This document shows, piece by piece, positions 7,646-15,758 of a stretch of 35,752 nucleotides of DNA. Made by a program: the position numbers and the translations under genes. The stretch covers positions 1-35,752 of the forward strand of contig BMQD01000040.1 of assembly GCA_014647935.1 (NCBI GenBank), in the 5' to 3' direction. This stretch comes from Planomonospora parontospora. GTDB taxonomy: Bacteria > Actinomycetota > Actinomycetes > Streptosporangiales > Streptosporangiaceae. Position 1 is the first letter of the stretch. Every line of letters begins with the position of its first letter. The notes below the pieces were generated by a model that was not told the origin of the DNA, ran no database searches, and was given only the letters and a program-made list of their open reading frames with translations.

Positions 7646-8437
7646 ATGACAGACACGAACGTCGACACCAGTCCCTGGATCAGGCGGTTCCATCCCGCAC
7701 CGGACGCCGGCGCCCTCCTGGTCTGCCTCCCCCACGCGGGCGGGTCCGCCCCGTTCTTCTTCCCCGTCTCCAGGGCGCTGTCGCCCTCGGTGGACGTGCT
7801 GGCGGTGCAGTACCCCGGCAGGCAGGACCGCCGCGGCGAGCGGTGCGTGGACGACCTGGACGAGCTGGCCGACCTGGTGACGCGGGAACTGCGGCCCGGG
7901 CTCGACCGCCCTGTCGCGCTCTTCGGCCACAGCATGGGCGCCACCCTGGCGTTCGAGGTCGCCAGGAGGCTCGAAGCCGAGGGCACCGTGCCGCTCGCCC
8001 TGTTCGCCTCCGGGCGGCGCGCGCCGTCCCGCCACCGCGAGGAGCGGGTGCACCTGACCGACGACGCCGGCCTCATCGCCGACCTGAAGCGGCTGAGCGG
8101 CACCGACGCCCAGGTGCTCGGCGACGACGAGATGCTGCAGGCGATCCTGCCGGCGGTGCGCAGCGACTACAAGGCGGCGGAGACCTACCGCTACCGGCCG
8201 GGTCCCCGGTTGAGCTGCCCGATCATCGCCCTCACCGGAGACGCCGACCCCCACGTGACCATGGCCGAGGCCGAGGCCTGGGGGGAGCACACGGACGCCG
8301 CGTTCACCCTGCGCGTGTTCCCTGGCGGCCACTTCTATCTCAGCTCCCACGCCGCAGCGGTGATGAGGGAGATCACGGACCACATCTCGGGCCGGGCCGC
8401 GCGCCCGCGGCAGGACGTACGGAGGGAACACCAGTGA
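7646..8437 (+). CDS. Type II (editing) thioesterase
   Basis: A 263-residue alpha/beta-hydrolase of the stand-alone thioesterase family found in PKS and NRPS clusters. The nucleophile motif is GHSMG with Ser96; Asp201 in TGDADPHV and His229 in FPGGHFYL complete the triad. The N-terminal LVCLPHAGGSAPFF is characteristic of the type II group. Its usual role is to release wrong or stalled acyl groups from carrier proteins, keeping the assembly line running. It is the first gene of a coupled operon: its TGA overlaps the ATG of the ABC ATPase (TGATG). The AGGGG operator upstream suggests co-regulation with the biosynthetic genes. The ATG at 7646 is the natural start, though the ribosome site (GAGAGG, about 15 bases away) is weak. 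Confidence 0.92.
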   Translation: MTDTNVDTSPWIRRFHPAPDAGALLVCLPHAGGSAPFFFPVSRALSPSVDVLAVQYPGRQDRRGERCVDDLDELADLVTRELRPGLDRPVALFGHSMGATLAFEVARRLEAEGTVPLALFASGRRAPSRHREERVHLTDDAGLIADLKRLSGTDAQVLGDDEMLQAILPAVRSDYKAAETYRYRPGPRLSCPIIALTGDADPHVTMAEAEAWGEHTDAAFTLRVFPGGHFYLSSHAAAVMREITDHISGRAARPRQDVRREHQ

Positions 8438-9204
8438 TGACCTCGGAGATCGACGACATCGTCCGTCTTGACGGCGTGCAGAAGGTCTACGGCAGGGGCA
8501 GCGGCACCGTGACGGCGCTCGCCGGGGTCACCGCGGCCTTCGGCCGCGGCACCCTCACCGCCGTCATGGGCCCGTCCGGATCGGGCAAGAGCACCTTCCT
8601 TCACTGTGCGGCCGGACTTGACCGTCCCACGTCAGGATCGGTCAGGTTCTCCGGGGAGGAGATCACCGGGCTCGACGAGGTCGCGCTGACCAAGCTGCGC
8701 AGGGAGCGGGTCGGCTTCATCTTCCAGTCGTTCAACCTGCTGCCCTCGCTGGACGTGGTGCAGAACATCACCCTGCCGCTGAAGCTGGCGGGCCGCACAC
8801 CCGACTCCGCGCTCGTCTCCGACGTGATCGCGCGGGTCGGGCTCGCCGACCGCAGGCACCACAGGCCGGCCGAGCTCTCCGGCGGCCAGCAGCAGCGGGT
8901 GGCGATCGCGCGGGCACTGGTCACCCAGCCTGCGGTGATCTTCGCTGACGAGCCGACGGGCGCACTGGACACCCGTACCGCGCTGGAGGTGCTCGACCTG
9001 CTGCGCGACTCCGTCACCCGGGCCGGCCAGACCGTCATCATGGTCACCCACGACCCGGTGGCGGCGTCCTACGCCGACCGCGTCGTGTTCCTCGCCGACG
9101 GCCGGCTCACCGACGAGCTGCACCGCCCGACCGCCGAGGCGGTGGCGGACCGGATGACCCGCCTCGGCGCCTGGGACGCGCGTCCGGTGGGGGGGCGGCG
9201 CTGA
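8437..9204 (+). CDS. ABC transporter ATP-binding protein (MacB/LolD type)
   Basis: A 255-residue ATPase with Walker A GPSGSGKST (residues 45-53), Q-loop FIFQSFN, signature LSGGQ (147-151), Walker B VIFADE (167-172), the D-loop LDTRTALEVLDLL and the switch His in MVTHDP. FADEPTGALD and the short length are typical of the MacB/LolD/FtsE group, which pairs with FtsX-like permeases. The start ATG overlaps the thioesterase stop, and its own stop overlaps the permease start (TGATG), so the three proteins are translationally coupled. It most likely powers export of, or self-protection against, the cluster product. Confidence 0.93.
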   Translation: MTSEIDDIVRLDGVQKVYGRGSGTVTALAGVTAAFGRGTLTAVMGPSGSGKSTFLHCAAGLDRPTSGSVRFSGEEITGLDEVALTKLRRERVGFIFQSFNLLPSLDVVQNITLPLKLAGRTPDSALVSDVIARVGLADRRHHRPAELSGGQQQRVAIARALVTQPAVIFADEPTGALDTRTALEVLDLLRDSVTRAGQTVIMVTHDPVAASYADRVVFLADGRLTDELHRPTAEAVADRMTRLGAWDARPVGGRR

Positions 9205-11777
9205 TGCTCGGCATCGCCTTGAGCAGCCTGCGGCACCGCGGGAGCGCCTTCATGGCCGCCTTCGTGGCCATGTTCCTGGGCGCCGCGGTCGTCTCCGCCT
9301 GCGGCGGCCTGATGGAGACGGGCATCCGGCTCGCCATACCGCCCGACCGCCTGGCCGCCGCCTCGGTCGTGGTGACCGGCGACCAGTCCTACGAGATCCC
9401 CCAGGCCGCACCCGCCGCGAAGAGCGCGGGCGGCGAGGAGGACGAGGAAGAGGAGGAGGAGTCCGAGTGGGTCACGCTCCCCGAGCGCGTCCGGCTCGAC
9501 GCCGGCGTGACCGACAAGATCGCGGCCGTGCCCGGCGTCGCCAGGGCGATCGGTGACGTGTCCTTCCCCGCCGCGGTGGCGGACGGCCTCCGGGCGACCG
9601 GGCACGGCTGGGGGTCGGCGGAGCTGACGCCCTACACGGTCAGCAGCGGCACGCCGCCGACCCGGCCGGGCGACGTCGTGCTCGACGCGGGACTGGCCGC
9701 CGAGGCCTCGGTCGGAACCGGTGACCAGGTGCGGATCTCGGCCGGCGGGACCACCGGCACCTACCGGGTGAGCGGCCTCGTCACACCTCCCGGCGACCGG
9801 GAGGTCGCGGAGGCGCCCGTCTTCTTCCTCTCCGCCGACGTGCAGAACCTCACCGGCCGCGGCGGGAAGGTGGACGCCGTCGGCATCCTGGCCGCGGCGG
9901 GCGTCGACGCGGAGGAGCTCGGCGCGCGCGTCCGGACGGCGCTCGCCGGCCAGGGCGCGGTGGTGCTCACCGGCGACGAGCGCGGCAGGGCCGAGTTCCT
10001 GGAGTCGGCGGTCGGCAGCGAGAGCCTGATCACCCTGGCGGGGGTGTTCGGCGGGCTGCTGATCATCGTTGTGATCTTCGTGGTGGCCAGCACCCTGGGG
10101 CTCTCCGTCCACCAGAGGCAGCGCGAGATGGCGCTGCTGCGCGCGATCGGCACGACCCCCGGCCAGGTCCGCCGGCTGGTGCTGGGCGAGGCGATGGTGA
10201 TGGCCGTGTTCGCCGCGGCGCTGGGCAGCGTGCTCGGCCCCTACCTCGGCGGCTGGCTGTTCGACCGGCTGGCCGGCGCCGGCATGGTGCCGGAGAAGGT
10301 GGTGTTCCACCAGGGCTGGATCCCCGCCCTGATCGCGGTGAGCGTGTCCCTGGTCACCTCGTTCGCGGCGGCTCTGGTGGCCGCCAGGCGCGCCGCGCTG
10401 GCCAAGCCGACGGAGGCGCTCGCCGACGCCGCCCTGGAACCCGTCAAGATCGGCTGGTTCCGCCCCGTGCTGGCGGTGATCTGCTTCGCCGGCGGCATCG
10501 CGCTGGCCATGGTGACGATGCTGGTCATGGAGGGTCCGCAGGCGGCCGCCACGGCGGGACCCGCGGTGCTGCTGTGGGCCATCGCGCTGGCGCTCCTGTC
10601 CCCCGTCATCACGAAGGGGATGGTCGCCGTGCTGAGCGGGCCGTTCCGCCGGATCTCCGCGCCGTCCGGCGAGCTCGCGGTGACCAACGCGCGGACCCGG
10701 ATCGTCCGGGTGGCCGCCGCGGTGACTCCGATCATGCTCGCGACCGGGGTGGCCACCGCCAACCTCTACGTCCAGACCACCCAGGTCGCCGCGGGCGAGC
10801 GCGCCTTCGTCGAGAGCCTGCGGGCCGACGCCGTGGTGACCTCGCCGAGCGGAGGTCTCGCCCCCGGACTGCTGGACCGCGTCCGTGCCGTCCCCGGGGT
10901 CACCGCCGCGTCGGAGTTCGTCACCAGCACCGGCTTCGTCGAGAGCCCGTACGACGCCGGCACGCCCGAGGACGGCTGGCAACTGCGCGGGGCCACCGCC
11001 GAGGGCGCGGCCCAGACCATGGCCATGACCGTCGCCTCCGGTGCGATCACCGATCTCCGGGGCGACACCGTGGCGCTGACGGCCGAGCACGCGCGGCGCC
11101 TGTCCCGGAAGGTGGGGGACACGATCACGATGCGGCTGGGCGACCGCTCGCGGGTCGACCTCAGGATCGTCGCACTGCTGTCCGCGGGACCGGGCGCCGA
11201 GACCGTCGTGCTGCCCGCCCGTCTGCTCGCCGCCCACACCACGGCCGGCCTGCCCACCCAGATCCTGGTGCGCACCACGCCCGACGCCGACCTGGACCGG
11301 CTGTCCGAGGCCATCGGCGGGCTCGGTGCGCAGGTCTCCGGCCGGGACGCCCTGATCGCCGCCCACGGCGAGCAGGAGCAGACCCAGGCGTGGGTGAACT
11401 ACCTGCTGGTAGGGATGATCATCGTCTACACCGCGATCTCGGTGGTCAACACCCAGGTGATGACCACGACCCAGCGCCGCAGGGAGTTCGGCCTGCAGCG
11501 GCTCACCGGGGCCACCCCGCGCCAGGTGATGGAGATGACGGGCGTGGAGGCCGCGCTGGTGGCGGTCATCGGCATCGTGCTCGGCACCTTCGCCTCCCTG
11601 GTCAGCCTGGTCCCCTTCAGCATCGCGGTCAGCGGCACCCCGGTGCCCTCCGGCCCGGTCTGGATCTACCTGGTCGTGGTCCTCATCGCCACCGTGCTCA
11701 CCCTGGGCGCCACCTGGCTGCCCACCTGGCTGGCCATGCGCGTCCGGCCCGCCGAGGCCGCCGTCGCCGCGTACTGA
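9204..11777 (+). CDS. FtsX-like ABC transporter permease, two-domain
   Basis: An 857-residue permease of the MacB/FtsX type with two FtsX units. An N-terminal membrane helix (about residues 15-35) is followed by a large extracytoplasmic MacB-like domain (40-270), three helices beginning near ITLAGVFGGLLIIVVIFVVA, two more helices, and then a second helix, extracytoplasmic domain and three-helix unit ending at TWLAMRVRPAEAAVAAY. That makes about ten helices. Residues 77-90 are strikingly acidic (GGEEDEEEEEESEW), in the outside domain; this is unusual and could bind cations or be a flexible linker. It is coupled to the ATPase gene by a one-base overlap. Substrate is unknown, presumably the cluster product. 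A 12-base-pair hairpin follows the stop. Confidence 0.92.
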   Translation: MLGIALSSLRHRGSAFMAAFVAMFLGAAVVSACGGLMETGIRLAIPPDRLAAASVVVTGDQSYEIPQAAPAAKSAGGEEDEEEEEESEWVTLPERVRLDAGVTDKIAAVPGVARAIGDVSFPAAVADGLRATGHGWGSAELTPYTVSSGTPPTRPGDVVLDAGLAAEASVGTGDQVRISAGGTTGTYRVSGLVTPPGDREVAEAPVFFLSADVQNLTGRGGKVDAVGILAAAGVDAEELGARVRTALAGQGAVVLTGDERGRAEFLESAVGSESLITLAGVFGGLLIIVVIFVVASTLGLSVHQRQREMALLRAIGTTPGQVRRLVLGEAMVMAVFAAALGSVLGPYLGGWLFDRLAGAGMVPEKVVFHQGWIPALIAVSVSLVTSFAAALVAARRAALAKPTEALADAALEPVKIGWFRPVLAVICFAGGIALAMVTMLVMEGPQAAATAGPAVLLWAIALALLSPVITKGMVAVLSGPFRRISAPSGELAVTNARTRIVRVAAAVTPIMLATGVATANLYVQTTQVAAGERAFVESLRADAVVTSPSGGLAPGLLDRVRAVPGVTAASEFVTSTGFVESPYDAGTPEDGWQLRGATAEGAAQTMAMTVASGAITDLRGDTVALTAEHARRLSRKVGDTITMRLGDRSRVDLRIVALLSAGPGAETVVLPARLLAAHTTAGLPTQILVRTTPDADLDRLSEAIGGLGAQVSGRDALIAAHGEQEQTQAWVNYLLVGMIIVYTAISVVNTQVMTTTQRRREFGLQRLTGATPRQVMEMTGVEAALVAVIGIVLGTFASLVSLVPFSIAVSGTPVPSGPVWIYLVVVLIATVLTLGATWLPTWLAMRVRPAEAAVAAY

Positions 11778-11833
11778 CACCGGTCCCGTCCTTCGCCCCG
11801 CCCCGCCCCGGGAACGGGCCGGGGGCCCGCACC

Positions 11834-11861
11834 GCGCCGCCGTGCTCCCGCACGGCGGCGC
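11834..11861. terminator. Bidirectional stem-loop after the ABC operon
   Basis: GCGCCGCCGTGC (11834-11845) and GCACGGCGGCGC (11850-11861) form a perfect 12-base-pair stem with a TCCC loop. It sits between the convergent permease gene and the 11896-12855 gene and is followed by TTCC, so it can serve both strands. Confidence 0.65.
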
Positions 11862-11895
11862 TTCCGCGTGCCGCACGAAGCCGGATGCGCCGACG

Positions 11896-12855
11896 TCACT
11901 GCCCGGGCAGCGCCGCGCGGACCTGCCAGCCGCTGTCACCGGGCTCGAGCGTGACCGCGAGCTGTTCCAGGCTGGGGCGCCCGGCTTCCTCCCATGCCTG
12001 CAGGTAGTCGCGGAGCTTGGCCAGCGCCGGGGAACCGGATTGGTTGGCGCGCAGTTGCCCGCTGTCAGTGAGCATCGCGGCGTTGCGGCCGGAGGAGAAC
12101 CCGACGCCGGCGTCCCAGTCGGGTTCCCCGCTGCCCCACGTGGTGAGGCTGGACGCGCCGAGCGCATGGTCGCGGGCGGCGAGGTAGGCGCGGGCGTCGC
12201 GCCAGGCGGTGGCCACGGCCGGGCCGTCACCGCCGAGAAGGTACTCCTCGACGTGGCCGGGGTGATCGAGCAGGGCCAGGGCGGCGGCCGGGTCGTCGTC
12301 GCGGTCGCGCCACGCCACGGAGATGTGGGACTGGCCGTTGTGGGCGTCGACGTAGAACAGCGGCGCGCCGAGGGTGTCGTTGACGACGCTGGCCATGTCG
12401 ACGTAGACGGCGGCGCCGAGCTGCAGGTCGGCGAGCGTGCCCTGCCCGGTGACGGTGGCGCGCAGGTGACCGACCGCGCGGGCCACCGGCGCGACGTAGA
12501 CCGGCGTGGAGATGATCCCGCCGGGGACGACCTGCTTGACCCATGCGGCCGGAATGGACGTCGGGCTGCACCAGCCGACGATGAGATCGAACGGGCCCAG
12601 GTCGGGGGCGCCGTCGTGGCCGTCGCCGCAGGCCGTGCACGTCCGCAGGCCGCCGTTGCTGGCCTGGACGGTGCCCGACCCTCCGCAGACGTTGCAGGTC
12701 TTCGCCTGCAAGGGCTGCGGGACGGCGGTGGGGACCGCCGGACAGGGCTGGATGGGGATCGCGATCGGGAACGCGTCGGCGCCCGGTCCGGCCGTGAGCC
12801 GCGTCGCGGCCGGCGAGACGGGAAGCAGGGGGGTGCGCCTGCCGGTGATGGCCAT
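11896..12855 (-). CDS. Hypothetical protein: zinc-motif segment joined to a PIMT-like C-terminal half
   Basis: A 319-residue protein without a firm family assignment. Residues 54-61 (CNVCGGSG) and 73-79 (CTACGDG) look like half of a DnaJ-type CxxCGxG zinc cluster. They are followed by FDLIVGWCSPTSIPAAWVKQ and VVPGGIISTPVYVAPVARA, which resemble the second half of protein-L-isoaspartate methyltransferase-like proteins (FD.I......IP.AW..QL.PGG..V.P). The SAM-binding first half is not present, so it is unlikely to be an intact methyltransferase. The first 50 residues are Pro/Ala-rich. The ATG at 12853-12855 is preferred over one 31 codons upstream because AGGAG lies 8 bases before it. It diverges from the HTH-TPR regulator. 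Function unknown, and a link to the polyketide pathway is doubtful. Confidence 0.6.
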   Translation of the reverse strand: MAITGRRTPLLPVSPAATRLTAGPGADAFPIAIPIQPCPAVPTAVPQPLQAKTCNVCGGSGTVQASNGGLRTCTACGDGHDGAPDLGPFDLIVGWCSPTSIPAAWVKQVVPGGIISTPVYVAPVARAVGHLRATVTGQGTLADLQLGAAVYVDMASVVNDTLGAPLFYVDAHNGQSHISVAWRDRDDDPAAALALLDHPGHVEEYLLGGDGPAVATAWRDARAYLAARDHALGASSLTTWGSGEPDWDAGVGFSSGRNAAMLTDSGQLRANQSGSPALAKLRDYLQAWEEAGRPSLEQLAVTLEPGDSGWQVRAALPGQ

Positions 12856-12998
12856 CGCAGAACTCCTACGGGCGGAAGGTCCGGCACCGGTCGGTGCCGC
12901 GTCTTCACCGTGCGCCCATCCGGGGCGAAGCAGCAGATGAGAGGGCATGCGCAGACCTGAGCCACTCGTGCGAGGCTTGCGCGTTCTTGCGTATTCCC

Positions 12999-13027
12999 GT
13001 GACGGGCCGTCAACTCCGGCTTACCGT
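12999..13027 (+). promoter_or_regulatory. Putative promoter of the HTH-TPR regulator
   Basis: GTGACG (12999-13004) and TACCGT (13022-13027) are 17 bases apart, the same hexamer pattern as the carboxylase promoter. The predicted start lies about 30 bases before the ribosome site AAGGGG (13061-13066). Within the same 217-base divergent gap there is a small hairpin CGGCACC/GGTGCCG near 12882-12899. Confidence 0.35.
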
Positions 13028-13072
13028 GGGCTGAGCACTCCCTCCCAGCCCTCGGACGGCAAGGGGCACGAC

Positions 13073-14410
13073 GTGCACAAACCGATCACCAACCACCAGC
13101 TGCACGCGCTGATGGCCGAAGCCGGCTACGACCGCTCCCACGCCGCCTTGGCCCGCCAGGTCAGCCGCGCCGGCGCCACCAGGTACGGTCTCGTTCTGCG
13201 CTACGACGGCGCCTCGGTGTACTGGTGGCTGCGCGGCCGCTGCCCCGAGCAGCCGGTCCCCGAGCTGATCGCCGCGGTGCTGGGCCACCGGCTCGGCCGC
13301 CCCGTGCCGATCGCAGAGCTCGGCTTCGCCCGCCTGGCCCAGGTGCCCGACGCTGAGACGCTGGTGTTCCCCGGCTCGCTGGACGCCGCGGTCACCGCCT
13401 CGGCCGCGCTGTGGGCGAAACTCAGCCGGCCGTCCGCCGATGCGGCGCAGCCGTTCGTGCCCGCTGCGGCGGTCGACGCCGGATGGCGCTGGCACTTCGA
13501 CCCGCCCGACCACGACCTGGCGCGCTCCGGCAGCCGCCGGGTCGACACCGACGACGTCGAGCGGTTGCGCACCTGCCAGGACCAGTTCCTCGACCTGGAC
13601 CGGCGCCACGGCGGCGGCCACGCCCGCACGTTCCTGGCCGAGTTCCTCTCCCGGGACGTCGCCCCCATGCTGCGCGGCTCCTACACCGACGCTGTCGGCC
13701 GGGAGCTGTTCGCCGTGGCGGCCGAACTCACCGGCACACTCGCGTTCATGGCCTACGACGCCGCCGACCACGCCGCCGCGCAGCGCGCGTTCACGCAGGC
13801 GCTGCGCCTGGCCAAGGCCGCCGGGGACCGCACGTATGGCGCGCATGTGCTGGCCAACCTCGCCACGCAAGCGATCTTCCTGAATCTGCCTGCCGAAGCC
13901 GTACGGCTGTCCCGGGCCGCCGTCGAAGGCGCGGGCCGCCGCCCGGCTCCGGCGGTCGCCGCGCGGCTGCACACCACCGACTCAACCGCGTGCGCGCTGG
14001 CCGGTGACCTGCCCGCCTTCCGGGCCGCGCTGCGCCGGGCCGACCGTGCTCTCGACCGCGACGACGGCACCGGCCCGTCGTGGGCGCGCTACTTCACTCC
14101 CGCCCACCTGGCCGGGACCGCGATGCGCTGCCTGCTCGACCTCGACCGGCCCGCCGAGGCCCTCACCCACGCTGGCCAGGCGCTGCAGCTCGCTCCGGGC
14201 AACGCCCGCACCCGCGCCTTGCACACCGCGCTGACCGCGACCGCGCACGCCCAAGCCGGCCACATCGACCAGGCCGCCGCGCTCGGCATGCGGGCTGCAG
14301 GCCTGGCCCGGCACCTGCGCTCCCGGCGGGTCCAGGCCCGTCTGGCCACGCTGGCCAGGGCGCTGGCCAAGCATCAGGCGTGCCGGAGGCCCGCGACTTC
14401 CTTGAAGTGA
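13073..14410 (+). CDS. HTH (XRE-like) regulator with TPR repeats
   Basis: A 445-residue protein. The N-terminal 80 residues (HALMAEAGYDRSHAALARQV to LRYDGASVYWWLRGRCPEQP) form a helix-turn-helix of the XRE type in the variant found in actinomycete NsdA-like regulators. The rest is helical and Ala/Leu/Arg-rich with TPR-like repeats (for example AAQRAFTQALRLAKAAGDRTYGAHVLANLA). Proteins of this build regulate development and antibiotic production in Streptomyces, but the target here is unknown. The GTG at 13073 is preferred, with AAGGGG 6 bases upstream; an ATG at 12947 would add 42 residues that look non-conserved. It lies in a group of four genes not obviously tied to polyketide synthesis. 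Confidence 0.72.
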   Translation: MHKPITNHQLHALMAEAGYDRSHAALARQVSRAGATRYGLVLRYDGASVYWWLRGRCPEQPVPELIAAVLGHRLGRPVPIAELGFARLAQVPDAETLVFPGSLDAAVTASAALWAKLSRPSADAAQPFVPAAAVDAGWRWHFDPPDHDLARSGSRRVDTDDVERLRTCQDQFLDLDRRHGGGHARTFLAEFLSRDVAPMLRGSYTDAVGRELFAVAAELTGTLAFMAYDAADHAAAQRAFTQALRLAKAAGDRTYGAHVLANLATQAIFLNLPAEAVRLSRAAVEGAGRRPAPAVAARLHTTDSTACALAGDLPAFRAALRRADRALDRDDGTGPSWARYFTPAHLAGTAMRCLLDLDRPAEALTHAGQALQLAPGNARTRALHTALTATAHAQAGHIDQAAALGMRAAGLARHLRSRRVQARLATLARALAKHQACRRPATSLK

Positions 14411-14469
14411 CGAAAGCCGATCAGTGAACTCACTGGGTGCAGACCGGACACCGAAGGTAGCGTGATCAG

Positions 14470-14955
14470 ATGAGCAAGCCGCACCTTGAGCCCTCCGAGT
14501 GGTATGCGAGCGTGCCGACGGTCTACACGTCGGCGTGCATGCTGCTGACCGACGAGCACGACCGCGTGCTGCTGGTCAAACCCAACTACCGGCCGTACTG
14601 GGCGATCCCCGGCGGCGTCGTCGAGGCGGACGAGGCCCCGCACGAGTGCGTCGCCCGGGAGATCACCGAAGAGCTCGGGCTGACCGTGCCGGTGGGAGAG
14701 CTACTGGTGGTCGACTGGGCTCCGCCGTTCGAGCAGCGGCCTCGGACCATGGTCAACTTCCTGTTCGACGGCGGCACGCTCACCAACCCGAACAGGATCC
14801 GGTTGCAGGTCGAGGAGCTCGACGCCGCCGAGTTCTTCACCTGGGAGGACGCGGCGGCGCGGATGCCGGCCAACACCGCGACGCGCATCCCCGCCGCCCG
14901 GCGCGCCCGCAAGAACGCCCGCACGGTCTACCTGCCGGCCGACAGCGCCGTGTAA
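14470..14955 (+). CDS. Nudix hydrolase
   Basis: A 161-residue protein with a complete Nudix box: Gly49, Glu55, Arg63-Glu64, Glu67-Glu68 and Gly70 in GGVVEADEAPHECVAREITE and the ELGL that follows. The fold hydrolyses nucleoside diphosphates linked to another group, with the Glu residues binding magnesium. The preceding AIPGG and the length fit the small MutT-like group. It starts 59 bases after the HTH-TPR regulator's stop in the same direction and may be co-transcribed. Substrate cannot be read from the sequence. Ends in an Arg-rich tail (PAARRARKNARTVYLP). Confidence 0.88.
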   Translation: MSKPHLEPSEWYASVPTVYTSACMLLTDEHDRVLLVKPNYRPYWAIPGGVVEADEAPHECVAREITEELGLTVPVGELLVVDWAPPFEQRPRTMVNFLFDGGTLTNPNRIRLQVEELDAAEFFTWEDAAARMPANTATRIPAARRARKNARTVYLPADSAV

Positions 14956-15064
14956 CGGCCGCAGGTCTCCGCCGGTGCCCGCCGTGGCCGGAGGGCCGAG
15001 TCACCGGTGCGAGCCTGCCGTTCGAACAGCGGCCGCGACTCCAGCTGCCGGTCGTAGTCCTGGG

Positions 15065-15547
15065 TCAGACGGTGGCCGGCACCCGGCCGCGCGGCCGGAG
15101 TGCTGTTGCCTCGTCATCGTCGGCGGCCGCGGCGTGGTGTGAGGTAAGCGCGGTCTGCTCAGCGGGTGTCAGCACGCTCAGCCGGACCCGTTCCCCGTAG
15201 GGGACGAAGTCCAGGGCGAGACGGCGCGCGACGTAGTCGGTGATGGACGACGCGGTCGGGACCTCCGGGTCGTTGGTCATGCCGCGCGGGTCGTAAGCGG
15301 CGTCCAGCAGCGCCTGGATGACCTCCACGACCGGGGCGCCGTGCCGCAGCCCGAGGTTGACCGTGTGGTGAAGGGCGTCGGCGAGCCCTGCGAGCGTCGA
15401 GCCGTGCTTGCCGAGCCGCACCATCACCTCGGTGAGGGTGCCGTCCGCGGCCATCGACGTGATCAGGTACCCCTGGGCTCCGCCGACTTCGAACCTGCGG
15501 GTCATGCCGTGCCGCCCGTTGGGGCGGGGTGCGGGCACGGGTGACAT
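15065..15547 (-). CDS. Stand-alone TSCPD-domain protein (C-terminal domain of class II ribonucleotide reductase)
   Basis: A 160-residue protein whose core matches the C-terminal region of B12-dependent ribonucleotide reductase NrdJ. Landmarks are QGYLITSMAADGTLTEVMVR, KHGSTLAGLADAL, GLRHGAPVVEVIQALL, DPRGMTNDPEVPTASSITDY and RRLALDFVPYGER. The reductase barrel is absent, so it is not a reductase by itself. Free-standing versions occur in actinomycetes; their role is not established. The ATG at 15545-15547 has AGGAGG about 5 bases upstream, a strong site that fixes the start. It converges on the Nudix gene and is transcribed in the same direction as the MFS gene located upstream. Confidence 0.72.
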   Translation of the reverse strand: MSPVPAPRPNGRHGMTRRFEVGGAQGYLITSMAADGTLTEVMVRLGKHGSTLAGLADALHHTVNLGLRHGAPVVEVIQALLDAAYDPRGMTNDPEVPTASSITDYVARRLALDFVPYGERVRLSVLTPAEQTALTSHHAAAADDDEATALRPRGRVPATV

Positions 15548-15695
15548 GGTGGCCTCCTGGGTGGCGGTCAGGGAGTCTGCTCGCCGCATCATGCCGCACA
15601 CCAGCCTCACCTGTTCGGCGTTCGAAGCTTCTCCCCGCCGCGGTTCGGTCCCCGTCGCCGGAACCGGTCGACGTCGCGGGCTGGGAGGAGACGGC

Positions 15696-15739
15696 GGAGG
15701 CCGGGACCCCGTGAGGGCTCTCACGGGGTCCCGGCCTCC
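15696..15739 (-). terminator. Strong terminator hairpin of the MFS gene
   Basis: A perfect 20-base-pair stem with a 4-base loop: GGAGGCCGGGACCCCGTGAG (15696-15715) against 15720-15739. It lies 20 bases after the MFS stop codon and separates it from the TSCPD gene. There is no T run, as often in high-GC actinomycetes. Confidence 0.75.
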
Positions 15740-15758
15740 CGGCGGGTGGTGCGGCGGC

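Noticed and set aside
9069-13013. 1314-codon minus-strand open frame across the ABC permease and beyond
   Set aside because: It spans two real genes in other frames, has no recognisable domain, and its composition is that of a shadow.
15000-15060. Similarity between CGTTCGAACAGCGGCC near 15019 and CGTTCGAGCAGCGGCC in the Nudix gene near 14727
   Set aside because: One short match in GC-rich DNA with no further alignment on either side; not enough for a duplicated gene fragment.
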